Below, piece after piece: positions 1 through 7,889 of a stretch of 17,572 nt of DNA. Numbering within the stretch: the first letter of the stretch is position 1; every line of letters starts with the position of its first letter. The notes below the pieces were generated by a model. It did no database searches, was not told the origin of the DNA, and worked only from the letters and a program-made list of their open reading frames with translations. The DNA is from Candidatus Bathyarchaeota archaeon (GTDB lineage Archaea; Thermoproteota; Bathyarchaeia; TCS64): the NCBI GenBank assembly GCA_013329615.1, contig DUKA01000100.1:1-17572 (forward strand), written 5' to 3'. Made by a program: the position numbers and the translations under genes.

Positions 1-2
1 GT

Positions 3-230
3 GTGGCGTACGGTTACCGGAAGAGGGAAACGCAGAGCTTCGAGAGGGGGAAGAGGCGAGAGACCCTCCTAGTGGCTGCGGCCTGCAAGAAGGAACTCTT
101 CCATCTGCTCGGCCTCCCACCGTCGATGCAGAGGGGGGCGGAGGAGGTGCGCCGGAGATTGGCAGCCCTGAAGCTCTCCGCGGCCGAGGTCAAGGCCTCG
201 ACTTCTAGGATCGAAGCCGATCTTGCCTAG
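3..230 (+). CDS. C-terminal end of a protein of unknown function (partial)
   Basis: The reading frame is open from the first complete codon to a TAG at 228-230, giving 75 residues with no stop, so the gene probably begins before the window. The GTG at position 3 is only the first possible start inside it. The visible part is basic at its beginning (RKRETQSFERGKRRET) and ends in a helical, charged stretch (EEVRRRLAALKLSAAEVKAS). I see no catalytic motif and do not recognise the family. Its stop shares the palindrome CTAG (227-230) with the stop of the convergent thiamine-diphosphate enzyme, the same arrangement seen at 7886-7889 between two clear genes. That favours a real gene over a chance frame, but the evidence is thin. 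Confidence 0.45.
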   Translation: MAYGYRKRETQSFERGKRRETLLVAAACKKELFHLLGLPPSMQRGAEEVRRRLAALKLSAAEVKASTSRIEADLA

Positions 231-1894
231 TGGGCTGCTGGTCTGACCCAGCCGCCGTAGACGGGGTATCGGCAGCAGATGACCTCTATGAAGGCGGGGT
301 GCCCCTTCTTGTTCTCCTTCAGTGCCACCTTGAGGGCCGGTGCCACGTCGTCGGGGTTCTCGACCCTCTCCGCGTGCATGCCCAGCGCCTCAGCCATCTT
401 CGCCGTCTGGTAGACATTGGACTTCGTCACCTCGCATGCGAAGGGGGTGTGGCCGCCCCCCCAGAAGCCGGGGCCGTAGCCGCTGAAGCCGCCGTTGTTT
501 ATGTGAACCGTCGTTATCCCCATCTTGTGCCTGATGAGCGCCTCGTAGTCTCCCATCTGGTAGCTGACGCCGGCGTCCCCTGTGACGCTGACGACCTGCC
601 TCTTGGGGTATGCGAGCTTCGCCCCCATCGCGGCGGCTAGGCCGAAGCCTAGGGTTGAGACGTTGCCCCAAGCCATGAAGCCGTGCTCAATCACCGAATC
701 GTAGATCGTGGTCAGCTGGTCGCGTGTGTTGCCCGACTCGTGTGTGACGACGCTGTTCTTGGGGTCGAGTGCCTTGATTATCTCGGCGTAGACGCGGTAG
801 GGGTTTATTGGCTTCTCGTTCGACTCCATGAGGGGGCGGTACTTCTTCATCTTCTCCTCCTTGGCGGCGGCGACCTCCCCCTCGACGCCCTTCCGCGGCT
901 TCGCCTTCTGCCTCTTCGCCTCGGCTATCATCTGTGCGAGCACTAGCTTGGAGTCCCCCACGATGGCGTGGTCGGTTCTCGTCGCCCTGTTGAGGTCCTG
1001 CTCATCGATCGTGCACTGTATGACGGTCTTCCCCTTGGTCGGAACCTCGTGACCGAAGCTGGTGGGGCCGAGGCTCGCGCCGATTGCGAGGACCAGATCG
1101 GAGCCCTTGAGCCACCTCTCCGCGGGCACGTCACGGACGCCCAGACTCAGGGGGTGGTCCTCGGGGAAGCAGCTCTTGCCCATCAGGGTCGTGAGCACCG
1201 GCGTCCCCGTCAGCTCCGCGAACTCCCTCAGCTCGGCGCATGCGTCACCGAAGAAGACGCCCTGCCCAGCGTAGATCATGGGCATCTTCGCGCCGAGAAG
1301 GGCGCGGACCGCCTTCTCCACGTCAGCGGGGTCACCAGCCGGCCTCCAGCCCTTCACCGGCGTGTAGAGGTGCTCAGCGGGTTCGTAGTCTTCTAGGCCG
1401 CGCGGAACCTGAAGCAGGACTGGGCTCGGGCGCCCACTCCGCAGCTGCGTGTAGGCCCTGCGGACGAACTCAGGGACGCGCCGCCCCTGATTGATAAGAC
1501 CGCTCCACTTTGTGACGCCGCGGAACCCGTCCTCGATGTTGAAGCGCTCCCGTGCGGCCGAGGCGTTAGGGACGCCATCGGTCAGGCACAGCAGGGGCGA
1601 CGAGTCCTCGTACGCCTGAGCTAGGGCGCCGTAGGCCATCTCCGTCCCCGCGGCGTTCAAACCACCCATCACGGCGGAGACGCCGATCCTCTTACCGTTC
1701 GTCGCCCTGCTGTACGCGTCGGCGACGGCGACTGCGAACCTCTCAGTCCTAACCATTATCAGGGGCATGCCCTCCTCCCCGCACGCGTTCACGAAAATAT
1801 TCGTGGGGAAGGTGCACACCCACTCCGTCCCCTCCTCACGGAGGAGCTTAACCAACCCGTTGACGGCCTTGACCAAGACAGAACACTGGGTCAA
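227..1894 (-). CDS. Thiamine diphosphate-dependent enzyme, acetolactate synthase/pyruvate decarboxylase superfamily
   Basis: At 555 residues this has the usual length and three-domain order of the IlvB-like superfamily: pyrimidine-binding domain about 1-170, central domain about 185-325, diphosphate-binding domain about 365-540. Glu51, in the context VRTERFAVAVADAYSR, sits where these enzymes carry the glutamate that activates the cofactor. The metal and diphosphate motif is present as GDA at 439-441 followed by the Asn pair 466-467; the third residue is Ala rather than the common Gly. Members decarboxylate 2-oxoacids or transfer the resulting aldehyde unit. The substrate cannot be read here, and no small regulatory subunit gene lies beside it, so a dedicated branched-chain amino-acid role is unproven. 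The start is TTG at 1894; the N-terminus from residue 5 aligns with the family start (LVKAVNGLVKLLREEG), which supports it. It lies 31 bases after htpX on the same strand. Confidence 0.85.
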   Translation of the reverse strand: MTQCSVLVKAVNGLVKLLREEGTEWVCTFPTNIFVNACGEEGMPLIMVRTERFAVAVADAYSRATNGKRIGVSAVMGGLNAAGTEMAYGALAQAYEDSSPLLCLTDGVPNASAARERFNIEDGFRGVTKWSGLINQGRRVPEFVRRAYTQLRSGRPSPVLLQVPRGLEDYEPAEHLYTPVKGWRPAGDPADVEKAVRALLGAKMPMIYAGQGVFFGDACAELREFAELTGTPVLTTLMGKSCFPEDHPLSLGVRDVPAERWLKGSDLVLAIGASLGPTSFGHEVPTKGKTVIQCTIDEQDLNRATRTDHAIVGDSKLVLAQMIAEAKRQKAKPRKGVEGEVAAAKEEKMKKYRPLMESNEKPINPYRVYAEIIKALDPKNSVVTHESGNTRDQLTTIYDSVIEHGFMAWGNVSTLGFGLAAAMGAKLAYPKRQVVSVTGDAGVSYQMGDYEALIRHKMGITTVHINNGGFSGYGPGFWGGGHTPFACEVTKSNVYQTAKMAEALGMHAERVENPDDVAPALKVALKENKKGHPAFIEVICCRYPVYGGWVRPAAH

Positions 1895-1912
1895 AGGTGG
1901 CTGTGGGCGTGT

Positions 1913-1918
1913 AAAAAA
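1913..1918 (-). terminator. T-run after htpX, possible archaeal terminator
   Basis: On the minus strand six T residues lie 7 bases after the htpX stop. Archaeal RNA polymerase often terminates on such runs without a hairpin. The same AT-rich stretch (TTTTTTACAC) is about 20-25 bases upstream of the TTG start of the following gene, so it could instead be a promoter element for a nearly leaderless transcript. I cannot choose between the two. Confidence 0.3.
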
Positions 1919-1925
1919 TGCTCGA

Positions 1926-2834
1926 CTACATCTGGCGCAGCCGCTGTATGCGATCCTCGATCGGCGGATGCGTCGCGAAGAGGTTGTCGAGTGCGCTGTG
2001 GTTGGGGTCGCTTATGAAGAGGGGGCTGACGGCCTCGTCGACCTTCATCTTGCCCTGGTTGAAGTTCTTGATCTTCTCCAAAGCGGATGCTAGTCCCTCT
2101 GGGTAACGGGTCAGCTCGGCGCCGCTGGCGTCAGCCATGTACTCCCTCCTGCGGCTTATCGCGTACTGGACGAGGGCGACCGCTATCGGCGCGATTATGG
2201 CGAGTATGAGACCTAGGACCATTATCGCGGCCTCGAAGCCCGAGCCCCCGCGGTCCCTGCCCCTGCGCCTCGATCCCCCCGTCCAGTTCCACCTCCTGAT
2301 GATGCTGCTGAGAATAGAGACGAGGCCAACGAGTACGGTGACGTACGTCATGAACTGTATGTCCTTGTTGCGTATGTGGCTGAGTTCGTGGGCGACGACG
2401 CCTTCTATCTCGGCCCTGTTGAGCTTCTGGAGCGCACCGGTGGTGACGGCTATGCTGGAGTGTTGGGGGTCCTTCCCCGTGGCGAATGCGTTGATCTCGG
2501 GGCTCTCCATGACGTAGACCTTAGGCATAGGTATCCCCGCGGCGATGGAGAGGCCCTCCGCGACGTTGTTGAGGTAAATGAACTCGTTCCCCTCCGCAGG
2601 GCGTGCCCCAGTGGCGGCTATGACTATCTGGTCGCCGTATTGGTAGCTGCCCCACGTATAGACGACTATGAGTATGGCGCTGAGTGGAAGGACGAAGAAT
2701 AGGTCCTCCGGCGCGAAGATGTAGGCGAATGAGTAGACGAGGCCGAAGAGGACGAGCGACACCACTATCGCTAGGAGGATGCTGTCCCTCCTGTTCCTCT
2801 TTTGCTCCTCGTAGAAGGTTCGCCGCTGCTCCAT
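1926..2834 (-). CDS. htpX: HtpX-like membrane zinc metalloprotease (family M48)
   Basis: This 302-residue protein has HtpX architecture. Two membrane segments come first (about 18-40 and 44-62). The catalytic HELSH motif is at 149-153, followed by hydrophobic stretches about 161-178 and 202-225, and the third zinc ligand Glu231 lies in REYMADASGAE. HtpX proteases degrade damaged or misassembled membrane proteins with their active site on the cytoplasmic face. The length matches the family and all zinc ligands are present, so it should be active. Its ATG overlaps the lemA stop in TAATG (2832-2836), a sign of translational coupling. The lemA-htpX pairing recurs widely in bacteria and archaea, which supports both calls. 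Confidence 0.93.
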   Translation of the reverse strand: MEQRRTFYEEQKRNRRDSILLAIVVSLVLFGLVYSFAYIFAPEDLFFVLPLSAILIVVYTWGSYQYGDQIVIAATGARPAEGNEFIYLNNVAEGLSIAAGIPMPKVYVMESPEINAFATGKDPQHSSIAVTTGALQKLNRAEIEGVVAHELSHIRNKDIQFMTYVTVLVGLVSILSSIIRRWNWTGGSRRRGRDRGGSGFEAAIMVLGLILAIIAPIAVALVQYAISRRREYMADASGAELTRYPEGLASALEKIKNFNQGKMKVDEAVSPLFISDPNHSALDNLFATHPPIEDRIQRLRQM

Positions 2835-3391
2835 TAGAACTGTACCTTCGGTGCCTGCCTCTCGCCCTCGGGGATGTTGAAGAACTCCCGCTTGCTACGG
2901 CCGCCCGCGAACCAGATGCCGGGGATGGTCGTGATTAGGTTGTTGAAGTTCAGCACGCTGGTGTTGTAGAACTGGCGCGCGTAGGCGATCTTGTCCTCGA
3001 TGCCCTGAAGCTGCTCCTGTAGTAGCTTGAAGTTCTCGTTGGCTTTGAGCTGCGGATATGCCTCTGCGACGGCGAATAGCTGGCGGAGCGTCGAGGTGAG
3101 CATGTTGCTCGCCTCCATCCTCTCCTGGGGCGTGCCGCTGATCATGCCGGCGCGTGCCATGGCGACCTTCTCGAAGATCTCCCTCTCGTGCTTGGCGTAC
3201 CCCTTCACCGTCTCGACGAGGTTCGGGATCAGATCGTACCTCTTCTTCAGCTGGACGTCGATCTGGCTCCAGGCCTCATCGATCTGGTTCTCGTACTGCC
3301 TGATCTTGTTGTAGTACGAGAAGTAGAGTCCTACGAGTATCAGGGCGATTACTACCACTGCCCCGATTAAACTCAACGTGAGCATGTCCAT
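2834..3391 (-). CDS. lemA: LemA family membrane protein
   Basis: A protein of 185 residues, the normal LemA length. It has one N-terminal membrane anchor (about 6-27, rich in Ile, Val and Leu) and then a long helical cytoplasmic part. The family signature is clear in NQIDEAWSQIDVQLKKR and YDLIPNLVETVKGYAKHE, followed by LRQLFAVAEAYPQLKANENF and a C-terminal segment with YNTSVLNFNNLI. The molecular role of LemA is poorly known; it is commonly encoded with HtpX-type proteases or TPM-domain proteins. Here it precedes htpX with a one-base overlap. The ATG at 3391 is preceded by a purine stretch (GGGAAGAAAAA) rather than a clear GGAGG. The 65-base gap upstream carries an inverted repeat and TATA-like sequences, so the pair probably has its own promoter. 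Confidence 0.93.
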   Translation of the reverse strand: MDMLTLSLIGAVVVIALILVGLYFSYYNKIRQYENQIDEAWSQIDVQLKKRYDLIPNLVETVKGYAKHEREIFEKVAMARAGMISGTPQERMEASNMLTSTLRQLFAVAEAYPQLKANENFKLLQEQLQGIEDKIAYARQFYNTSVLNFNNLITTIPGIWFAGGRSKREFFNIPEGERQAPKVQF

Positions 3392-3425
3392 TTTTTCTTC
3401 CCACTGTTGTTTGAGACGCTGACCC

Positions 3426-3453
3426 TAAAAGGTTATTGAATATAGTCTCAATA
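3426..3453 (-). promoter_or_regulatory. lemA upstream region with TATA-like sequence and inverted repeat
   Basis: The gap between the MFS stop and lemA contains a perfect 6-base inverted repeat, TATTGA (3434-3439) and TCAATA (3448-3453), separated by 8 bases. On the minus strand the AT-rich core ACTATATTCAATAACC lies about 45-55 bases before the lemA ATG, and TTTTAGG is about 35 bases before it. Either could act as a TATA box. The dyad could be an operator over the core promoter, or a weak hairpin at the end of the MFS transcript. Confidence 0.35.
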
Positions 3454-3456
3454 GAT

Positions 3457-4671
3457 TCAAGAGCTGCCTGTCGTGGGCTTTTTGCCGTTCTTCCCGGGTA
3501 GGGTCTCGACACCGAACAAGTATGTTGCGGCTGCGACGAGAAGGATTATGCCGCTCATGGCGTAGAATGGGGCGGCTAGGCCGAAGCCGTCGGCTACGGC
3601 GCCGAGGAGGATGGGTCCGATGAGGCTTCCGATGTCTCCGAAGAAGCGGAATATGCCCATGCTTGTGCCTCGCGGTTCGCCGATCGTGGCATCCGTCGCC
3701 ATAGCGAGGGGTGCCTGCTGCATGCCGCTCGTCCCTATGCCCATGATGAAGGAGACGAAGCAGAGGAGTATGAAGGAGTTGAACTGGGGGAAGAGTGCCA
3801 TGGAGATGGCGGAGACCACGAGTCCGAAGATGATGATGGGTTTTCTGCCTATGAGGTCGATGCCGTAGCCGATGGGTATAGTTAGTATGAGGTTGGCGAT
3901 CGTGGCCACGCTGAGTATCATTCCGATCTCCGCGGGGCCCATGCCCGCCTCGGCGGTGTAGAATGGGAGTATGTCCTGTCTAATACCTGAAACGAGGAAG
4001 AAGGCCGTTGCGCTGGCCAGCGAGGCGAATACGAAGCCCTTGTTCTTCAGGAGCCTGAGCGTCAGGTCCTTGGGGAAGGCGAGTTCGCCGCTGTGCGCCT
4101 TGCCGCTCTCCGTCTCCTTTATGAAGACGTAGGTGAGTGCGAGGCTCACCACGCCGGTGGCGGCGTAGAAGTAGAAGTTGGCCTGCGCCCCGTACCACGT
4201 GGCTATGAAGCCGCCTATCGTCGGCCCCGCCGCCTGCCCTATGGTCTGGAAGCTCTGAAAGTAACCGAGGACGCGCCCCCTCTCCTCGGGCTTGAGTATG
4301 TCGGCGAGGAGCGTCGTTCGGCTCGTCATCCACATGCTCGCGCCCATGCCCTGTATGAAGCGGTAGAAGAGAAAGAGCCAGAAGTTGTCCGCCGTGGCGT
4401 TCAGGAAGGCGCAGAGCGCGATAAGCGCCGTCCCGATGATCATGAGGGGCCTGCGCCCTATCTTGTCGGCGAGTATTCCAGCGGGGAAGTCCATCACGAG
4501 GCGCCCGATGCTGTAGACGGTGATTACCATCCCCGCCATGAAGATGCTGACGCCAAAGGACTGCGCGTACAGGGTCAACACAGGGGAGACTATCCCCATG
4601 CCAACGAAGATGAAGAACGAAGGCACGTAGATCGAGAGAATGTCGCTGGTCCTAGATCGTTCCGCCAACAT
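3457..4671 (-). CDS. Major facilitator superfamily transporter, probable drug or metabolite exporter
   Basis: This 404-residue protein shows the 12-helix MFS pattern. Motif A (GILADKIGRRPL, about 65-76) lies between helices 2 and 3, and its repeat in the second half is GYGIDLIGRKPI (about 268-279). A charged loop LLADILKPEERGRVLGYFQ follows helix 4. The pattern is like multidrug and sugar exporters of the MFS_1 type; the substrate cannot be read from sequence. The start ATG at 4671 is well placed, since residues 4-16 align with the untranslated lead of the broken paralogue upstream. A TATA-like box about 40 bases before the ATG suggests its own promoter. It is the intact member of a tandem duplication. 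Confidence 0.9.
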   Translation of the reverse strand: MLAERSRTSDILSIYVPSFFIFVGMGIVSPVLTLYAQSFGVSIFMAGMVITVYSIGRLVMDFPAGILADKIGRRPLMIIGTALIALCAFLNATADNFWLFLFYRFIQGMGASMWMTSRTTLLADILKPEERGRVLGYFQSFQTIGQAAGPTIGGFIATWYGAQANFYFYAATGVVSLALTYVFIKETESGKAHSGELAFPKDLTLRLLKNKGFVFASLASATAFFLVSGIRQDILPFYTAEAGMGPAEIGMILSVATIANLILTIPIGYGIDLIGRKPIIIFGLVVSAISMALFPQFNSFILLCFVSFIMGIGTSGMQQAPLAMATDATIGEPRGTSMGIFRFFGDIGSLIGPILLGAVADGFGLAAPFYAMSGIILLVAAATYLFGVETLPGKNGKKPTTGSS

Positions 4672-4709
4672 CGCGCCTTCTAGTTTCCTACGCAGAACCG
4701 TTCACGGCG

Positions 4710-4717
4710 ATTTAAAG
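4710..4717 (-). promoter_or_regulatory. TATA-like box before the intact MFS gene
   Basis: The minus strand reads CAACTTTAAATCGCC, with the box CTTTAAAT about 40 bases upstream of the ATG at 4671. It overlaps the last codon region of the broken MFS copy, so the intact copy could be transcribed alone. This is judged from position and composition only. Confidence 0.35.
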
Positions 4718-5905
4718 TTGACTCGGGGGCGGCGCACCCTTGTTGAATCGGGTCTTTATTATCTCCTTGGCGAAGATGGCGACCATGAGGGCGCTGAAGA
4801 CGAGCAGAATGTCCATGGCCCAGAAGGGCGTGTGGAGGTCGGTGGCGTCCGCTATCGCACTCAGTGCCACGGGGCCGATCATCGACCCCAGATCGCCCAT
4901 GAGCCTGTAGACGCCCATGGCGAGTCCCCGACGCTCGTTCTGCGTGGCATCAGTCGCGAGGGCCAGAGGCGCCTGACCCGCACCACCCGAAGCAAGACCC
5001 ATCACGACCGCCGCCAACACAAACCCCCAGTAATCTTAGGCGTACACGAACCCGATGTCGGCAGCCGCCATGATCAGTATGTTCCAAATGATGACTGGCT
5101 TCCGCCCGAGAAGGTCGATGGCGTAGCCGATTGGGACGGTTATGAGGAGGTTCGTTATGGTGGCGTAGCCGAGTATAGTGCCGATTGCGACTGGGTCCAT
5201 GCCCAGCTCGTTCGCCGCGAATATCGGCAGCATGTCCGTGCGTATCCCCGAGCGCTGGAAGAAGACTACGAAGGTTGCGAGACACGCCATCGCGTACGTC
5301 TGGTTCTTCAACAGCCGCGCGACATCACTGAGCTTGAAGAGATGAGTGCCCTCCACATTCTTCTTAACGAGTCCCTTCGGCTCGAAGATGAGGAAGTAGG
5401 TGAGGAACACACAGAGGGCGCCCGTGACCGTATAGGCGTAGAAGGGCGCCGATATGCCCCAGGCCGCGGCGACGAAGCCACCGATCACCGGACCCGCGCT
5501 CTGCCCGATGAGCATGAAGGCTTGGAAGTAGCCGAGGACGCGCCCCCTCTCCTCCGGCTTGAGTATGTCGGCGAGGAGCGTCTGCCTGCTCGTCATCCAC
5601 ATCCCGCTCCCCACGCCCTCAAGGAACCTGTAGACGAGGTAGAGGGCAAAGTTGGCAGCCGAGGCGTTGAGAAAGGCGGTCACCATTACGAGGATGCTGC
5701 CGACTATCATGACTGGCCTGCGCCCGAACTTGTCGGCGGCTATCCCCGCGGGTATGTCTGCGAGGAACCTGCCGAAGGCGTGCGCCGTGATGGCGAGACT
5801 CGCCACGGCGAGGCTCACACCGAAGCTCTGCGCGTAGAGACTGATGATGGGGCTGACTATACTCATCCCCACCATGTTGAAGAAGCTGGGAACGTAGATG
5901 CTCAA
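4712..5905 (-). pseudogene. MFS transporter paralogue interrupted by an in-frame TAA
   Basis: Two open segments, 5905-5036 and 5020-4712, are in the same frame and together align end to end with the intact MFS protein next door. The only break is a TAA at 5036-5038. Counting from the shared GRKP motif, the intact protein has 36 residues before the MG of its next helix (FIMG); this copy has the same number if TAA counts as one residue (it aligns with Asn298). So this is a single nonsense codon, not a frameshift. The N-terminus is also doubtful. The first usable start is TTG at 5905, yet the upstream in-frame codons still encode RRTVANDI, matching ERSRTSDI of the paralogue, with no ATG or GTG found there. 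Translation would give a 289-residue fragment lacking the last helices. Motif A is otherwise kept (GIAADKFGRRPV). Sequencing error is the main alternative. Confidence 0.8.
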
Positions 5906-5994
5906 GATGTCGTTGGCGACAGTCCGTCTCTGGTACCCTTCCCCAGCCGTGACCCAGCCCCCCGTGATGAGGATCGAGGGGGATGATTGTTTGG

Positions 5995-6978
5995 TTAAAG
6001 CTTATCGGCGAGGCCCAGCCGCTTCAGGACCCTGAGCGCACGCAGGGTTATCCACTTCGAGGGCTTCCTCTTCTCCTCGATGTCGACCCACATCTTGCCG
6101 TTGTAGGTGTTTTCGAGGAGCCACCTGCCGTCCGGCTGCCTCGCCTCGAGGACGATGTCGATAGCGGGCTGCATACGCTCGTCCCGGATGCCTAGGCGCG
6201 TCAATGTGTCGAGCACCTCGAGGACGTCGGACTGATAGAAGAGGGGAAAGCCGAGCTTCTTCCACCCCGTCTTGTCCTTGCGAGTGCCGTCGGGGTTCCT
6301 CAAGTATTTGTATATCCCGTTGTTGAGGATGTTCTCGACCTCGCGATCGATCATGGATCGTACTTCCACGCTACGCTTCTGCAGGGGGATCGTAGATAGG
6401 GCGCGTAGCATCTTTGTGGCGCCCATATAGCAGTTCTTTGGGAAGACGGCGGCGGGGTTGATGGGGTAACTACGGCACTTCCACCCGGCGCCCTCGCTGT
6501 CGTGGTAACCAACGGTGAAGTCGAGGAGACGTTGTGTTCTAGGATCGTCTAGGTACCCGAAGTGTATGAGGTAGTGGAAGATGTTGCCATCTATGCAGCA
6601 ACCGTCATTTACAACGCTAGCCCTCCCCTTCTCCGTAGCAGGGAGATTGATGAGGAAGTGACCAGAATCTCTCTGGAATCGGAAAATGTGCTCGATACCC
6701 CGCTCTACCGCTGATGTTCTCTCTGCCCCCAGCTCGTCTAGTATGAGGAGGGAGTGCGTCGTCGCCGTGTATTTAGGCAGGTACATATCCCTCTCACCCA
6801 CCCACCAACCCCCAGGCTCTTGCCTACTGAGGATCACCTTCACAGGCGGCGAATCCATGACGCGTTCTTGCGCCTCTAACACGTCCGGATCGTCACCTTT
6901 CCTACCATCAAGGTCCTTCAGAGCCCAAAATCGAACGCTGGGGTTGCTGCTTTCAAGAAGCCAACTCTTCGGATCCAT
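5995..6978 (-). CDS. Alpha/alpha-toroid repeat protein, prenyltransferase/squalene-cyclase-like
   Basis: A protein of 327 residues from the ATG at 6978. A TTG at 6990 would add four residues but is less likely, as MDPKSWLLESSNPSVRFWAL is a natural beginning. QW-like motifs of the terpene cyclase and prenyltransferase toroid fold appear as QEPGGWWVG near the N-terminus and RQPDGRWLLEN near the C-terminus. Between them are repeating helix pairs rich in Trp, Tyr and Leu (TATTHSLLILDELG, SDVLEVLDTLTRLGI). I see no DxDD cyclisation motif, and it is about half the length of a squalene cyclase, so it is probably not a terpene cyclase. Similar stand-alone archaeal proteins are of unknown function. 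Several Cys are present (GCCIDG, KCRSYP, KNCYMG) and could be structural. It is divergent from the nucleotidyltransferase gene, and its stop is about 90 bases before the start of the MFS remnant on the same strand. Confidence 0.75.
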   Translation of the reverse strand: MDPKSWLLESSNPSVRFWALKDLDGRKGDDPDVLEAQERVMDSPPVKVILSRQEPGGWWVGERDMYLPKYTATTHSLLILDELGAERTSAVERGIEHIFRFQRDSGHFLINLPATEKGRASVVNDGCCIDGNIFHYLIHFGYLDDPRTQRLLDFTVGYHDSEGAGWKCRSYPINPAAVFPKNCYMGATKMLRALSTIPLQKRSVEVRSMIDREVENILNNGIYKYLRNPDGTRKDKTGWKKLGFPLFYQSDVLEVLDTLTRLGIRDERMQPAIDIVLEARQPDGRWLLENTYNGKMWVDIEEKRKPSKWITLRALRVLKRLGLADKL

Positions 6979-7046
6979 CTTGGGTGCCAATAATTAGAAT
7001 CTACGTGTGAAAGTTAAGGATTTAGGGAGATTCACGCTTATCAAGA
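6979..7046. promoter_or_regulatory. Divergent promoter region
   Basis: These 68 bases separate two divergent genes and are AT-rich compared with the flanks. On the minus strand TCTAATTATTGG ends about 12 bases before the ATG at 6978, too near for a standard TATA box unless transcription starts inside the gene. On the plus strand GAAAGTTAAGG and TTTAGGG lie 20-40 bases before the ATG at 7047. No convincing repeat or ribosome binding site is present. Confidence 0.3.
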
Positions 7047-7889
7047 ATGAGGGGTGAGGTATTCGGAGTGCCACTCAGTGTAGATAAAACAAGACTCTAT
7101 GATGCCAAGTATAGACGGCGCATCCTCGATAGTGTCACCGAAGCATTGAAGGGGGATGAGCGAATAGCCGGGGCTGTCCTCGTTGGCTCCGGCTCAAAGG
7201 GATTCAGGGACAGGTACTCCGACGTTGATCTCGCCGTCCTCATTGGAAACGAGGCACAGCTCGAAGAAATCTACGCAGACTGGTGGGGAAAACTCCACAA
7301 GCTCCTCCCAGTTATAGACGCATTCAAGGAGCCATCCAGCCACCTCTACGGCTTCCTGCTCGACCGCTACATGGAGATAGACATAGGCTTCCAAGGCGAA
7401 ACAAACCTCTTCGAGCGTAAACCTAACTGGAGAATCCTCTTCGACAACCGCGGCGTCATACCGAATCTCATGAAGCCAAGGGAGAAATCCGCCGTCGACC
7501 AAGCCGCGGCGCACGACAAGAGGATGCAGGACTCGTGGTACTACATCATTCACGCAGTCAGCTCGATACAGAGAAGGCAGCCACTCAGGGCCACTTTCTT
7601 CATCGGCTTCCTCAGGGACGAGGCCATATTGATGGCAGGACTGAACAGGGAGCTAAACACAACTCTCAGAAACTACTTTACGGAGACCGATAAGCTTCCC
7701 GAGGAGGTTAAGAAGAGAATAATTAACAGCTTCCCCGCGAGTGTTGAGCCAGCGGAGCAACTCAGGGCGCTTCGGGCAGTCGTCGAATTCTACTATGACG
7801 AGGCGGAGAAACTCGATAATAAACTTGGAATGGAAAGGGTACTGAGACTTGGAGCGGCAATGAGAGATTACCTCTCTGCCTTTTGCTAG
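7047..7889 (+). CDS. Nucleotidyltransferase-fold protein, aminoglycoside adenylyltransferase-like
   Basis: This 280-residue protein begins with a Pol-beta-type nucleotidyltransferase domain. The GS motif is at 47-50 (VLVGSGSKGF), the metal-binding pair Asp59 and Asp61 are in YSDVDLAVLI, and a third Asp112 is in MEIDIGFQ. The set GSx10DxD plus the later Asp is the complete catalytic signature. The rest (about 140-280) is helical with WYYIIHAVSS and FYYDEAEKL. This order is that of AadE/AadS-like adenylyltransferases, which transfer AMP to a hydroxyl of a small molecule; many archaeal relatives have unknown substrates, so antibiotic modification should not be assumed. By eye it uses more AT-rich codons than its neighbours, which hints at a separate origin. 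It converges with alaX, sharing the four bases CTAG. Confidence 0.75.
   Translation: MRGEVFGVPLSVDKTRLYDAKYRRRILDSVTEALKGDERIAGAVLVGSGSKGFRDRYSDVDLAVLIGNEAQLEEIYADWWGKLHKLLPVIDAFKEPSSHLYGFLLDRYMEIDIGFQGETNLFERKPNWRILFDNRGVIPNLMKPREKSAVDQAAAHDKRMQDSWYYIIHAVSSIQRRQPLRATFFIGFLRDEAILMAGLNRELNTTLRNYFTETDKLPEEVKKRIINSFPASVEPAEQLRALRAVVEFYYDEAEKLDNKLGMERVLRLGAAMRDYLSAFC

Noticed and set aside
5036..5038. Recoding of the MFS stop as pyrrolysine or selenocysteine
   Set aside because: The codon is TAA; pyrrolysine uses TAG and selenocysteine uses TGA, and transporters are not known users.
4640..5986. Open plus-strand frame of 448 codons opposite the MFS genes
   Set aside because: It mirrors the codon bias of the MFS genes, has a low-complexity charged translation rich in His, Arg, Glu and Asp, and no recognisable domain. 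It also runs across two genes.
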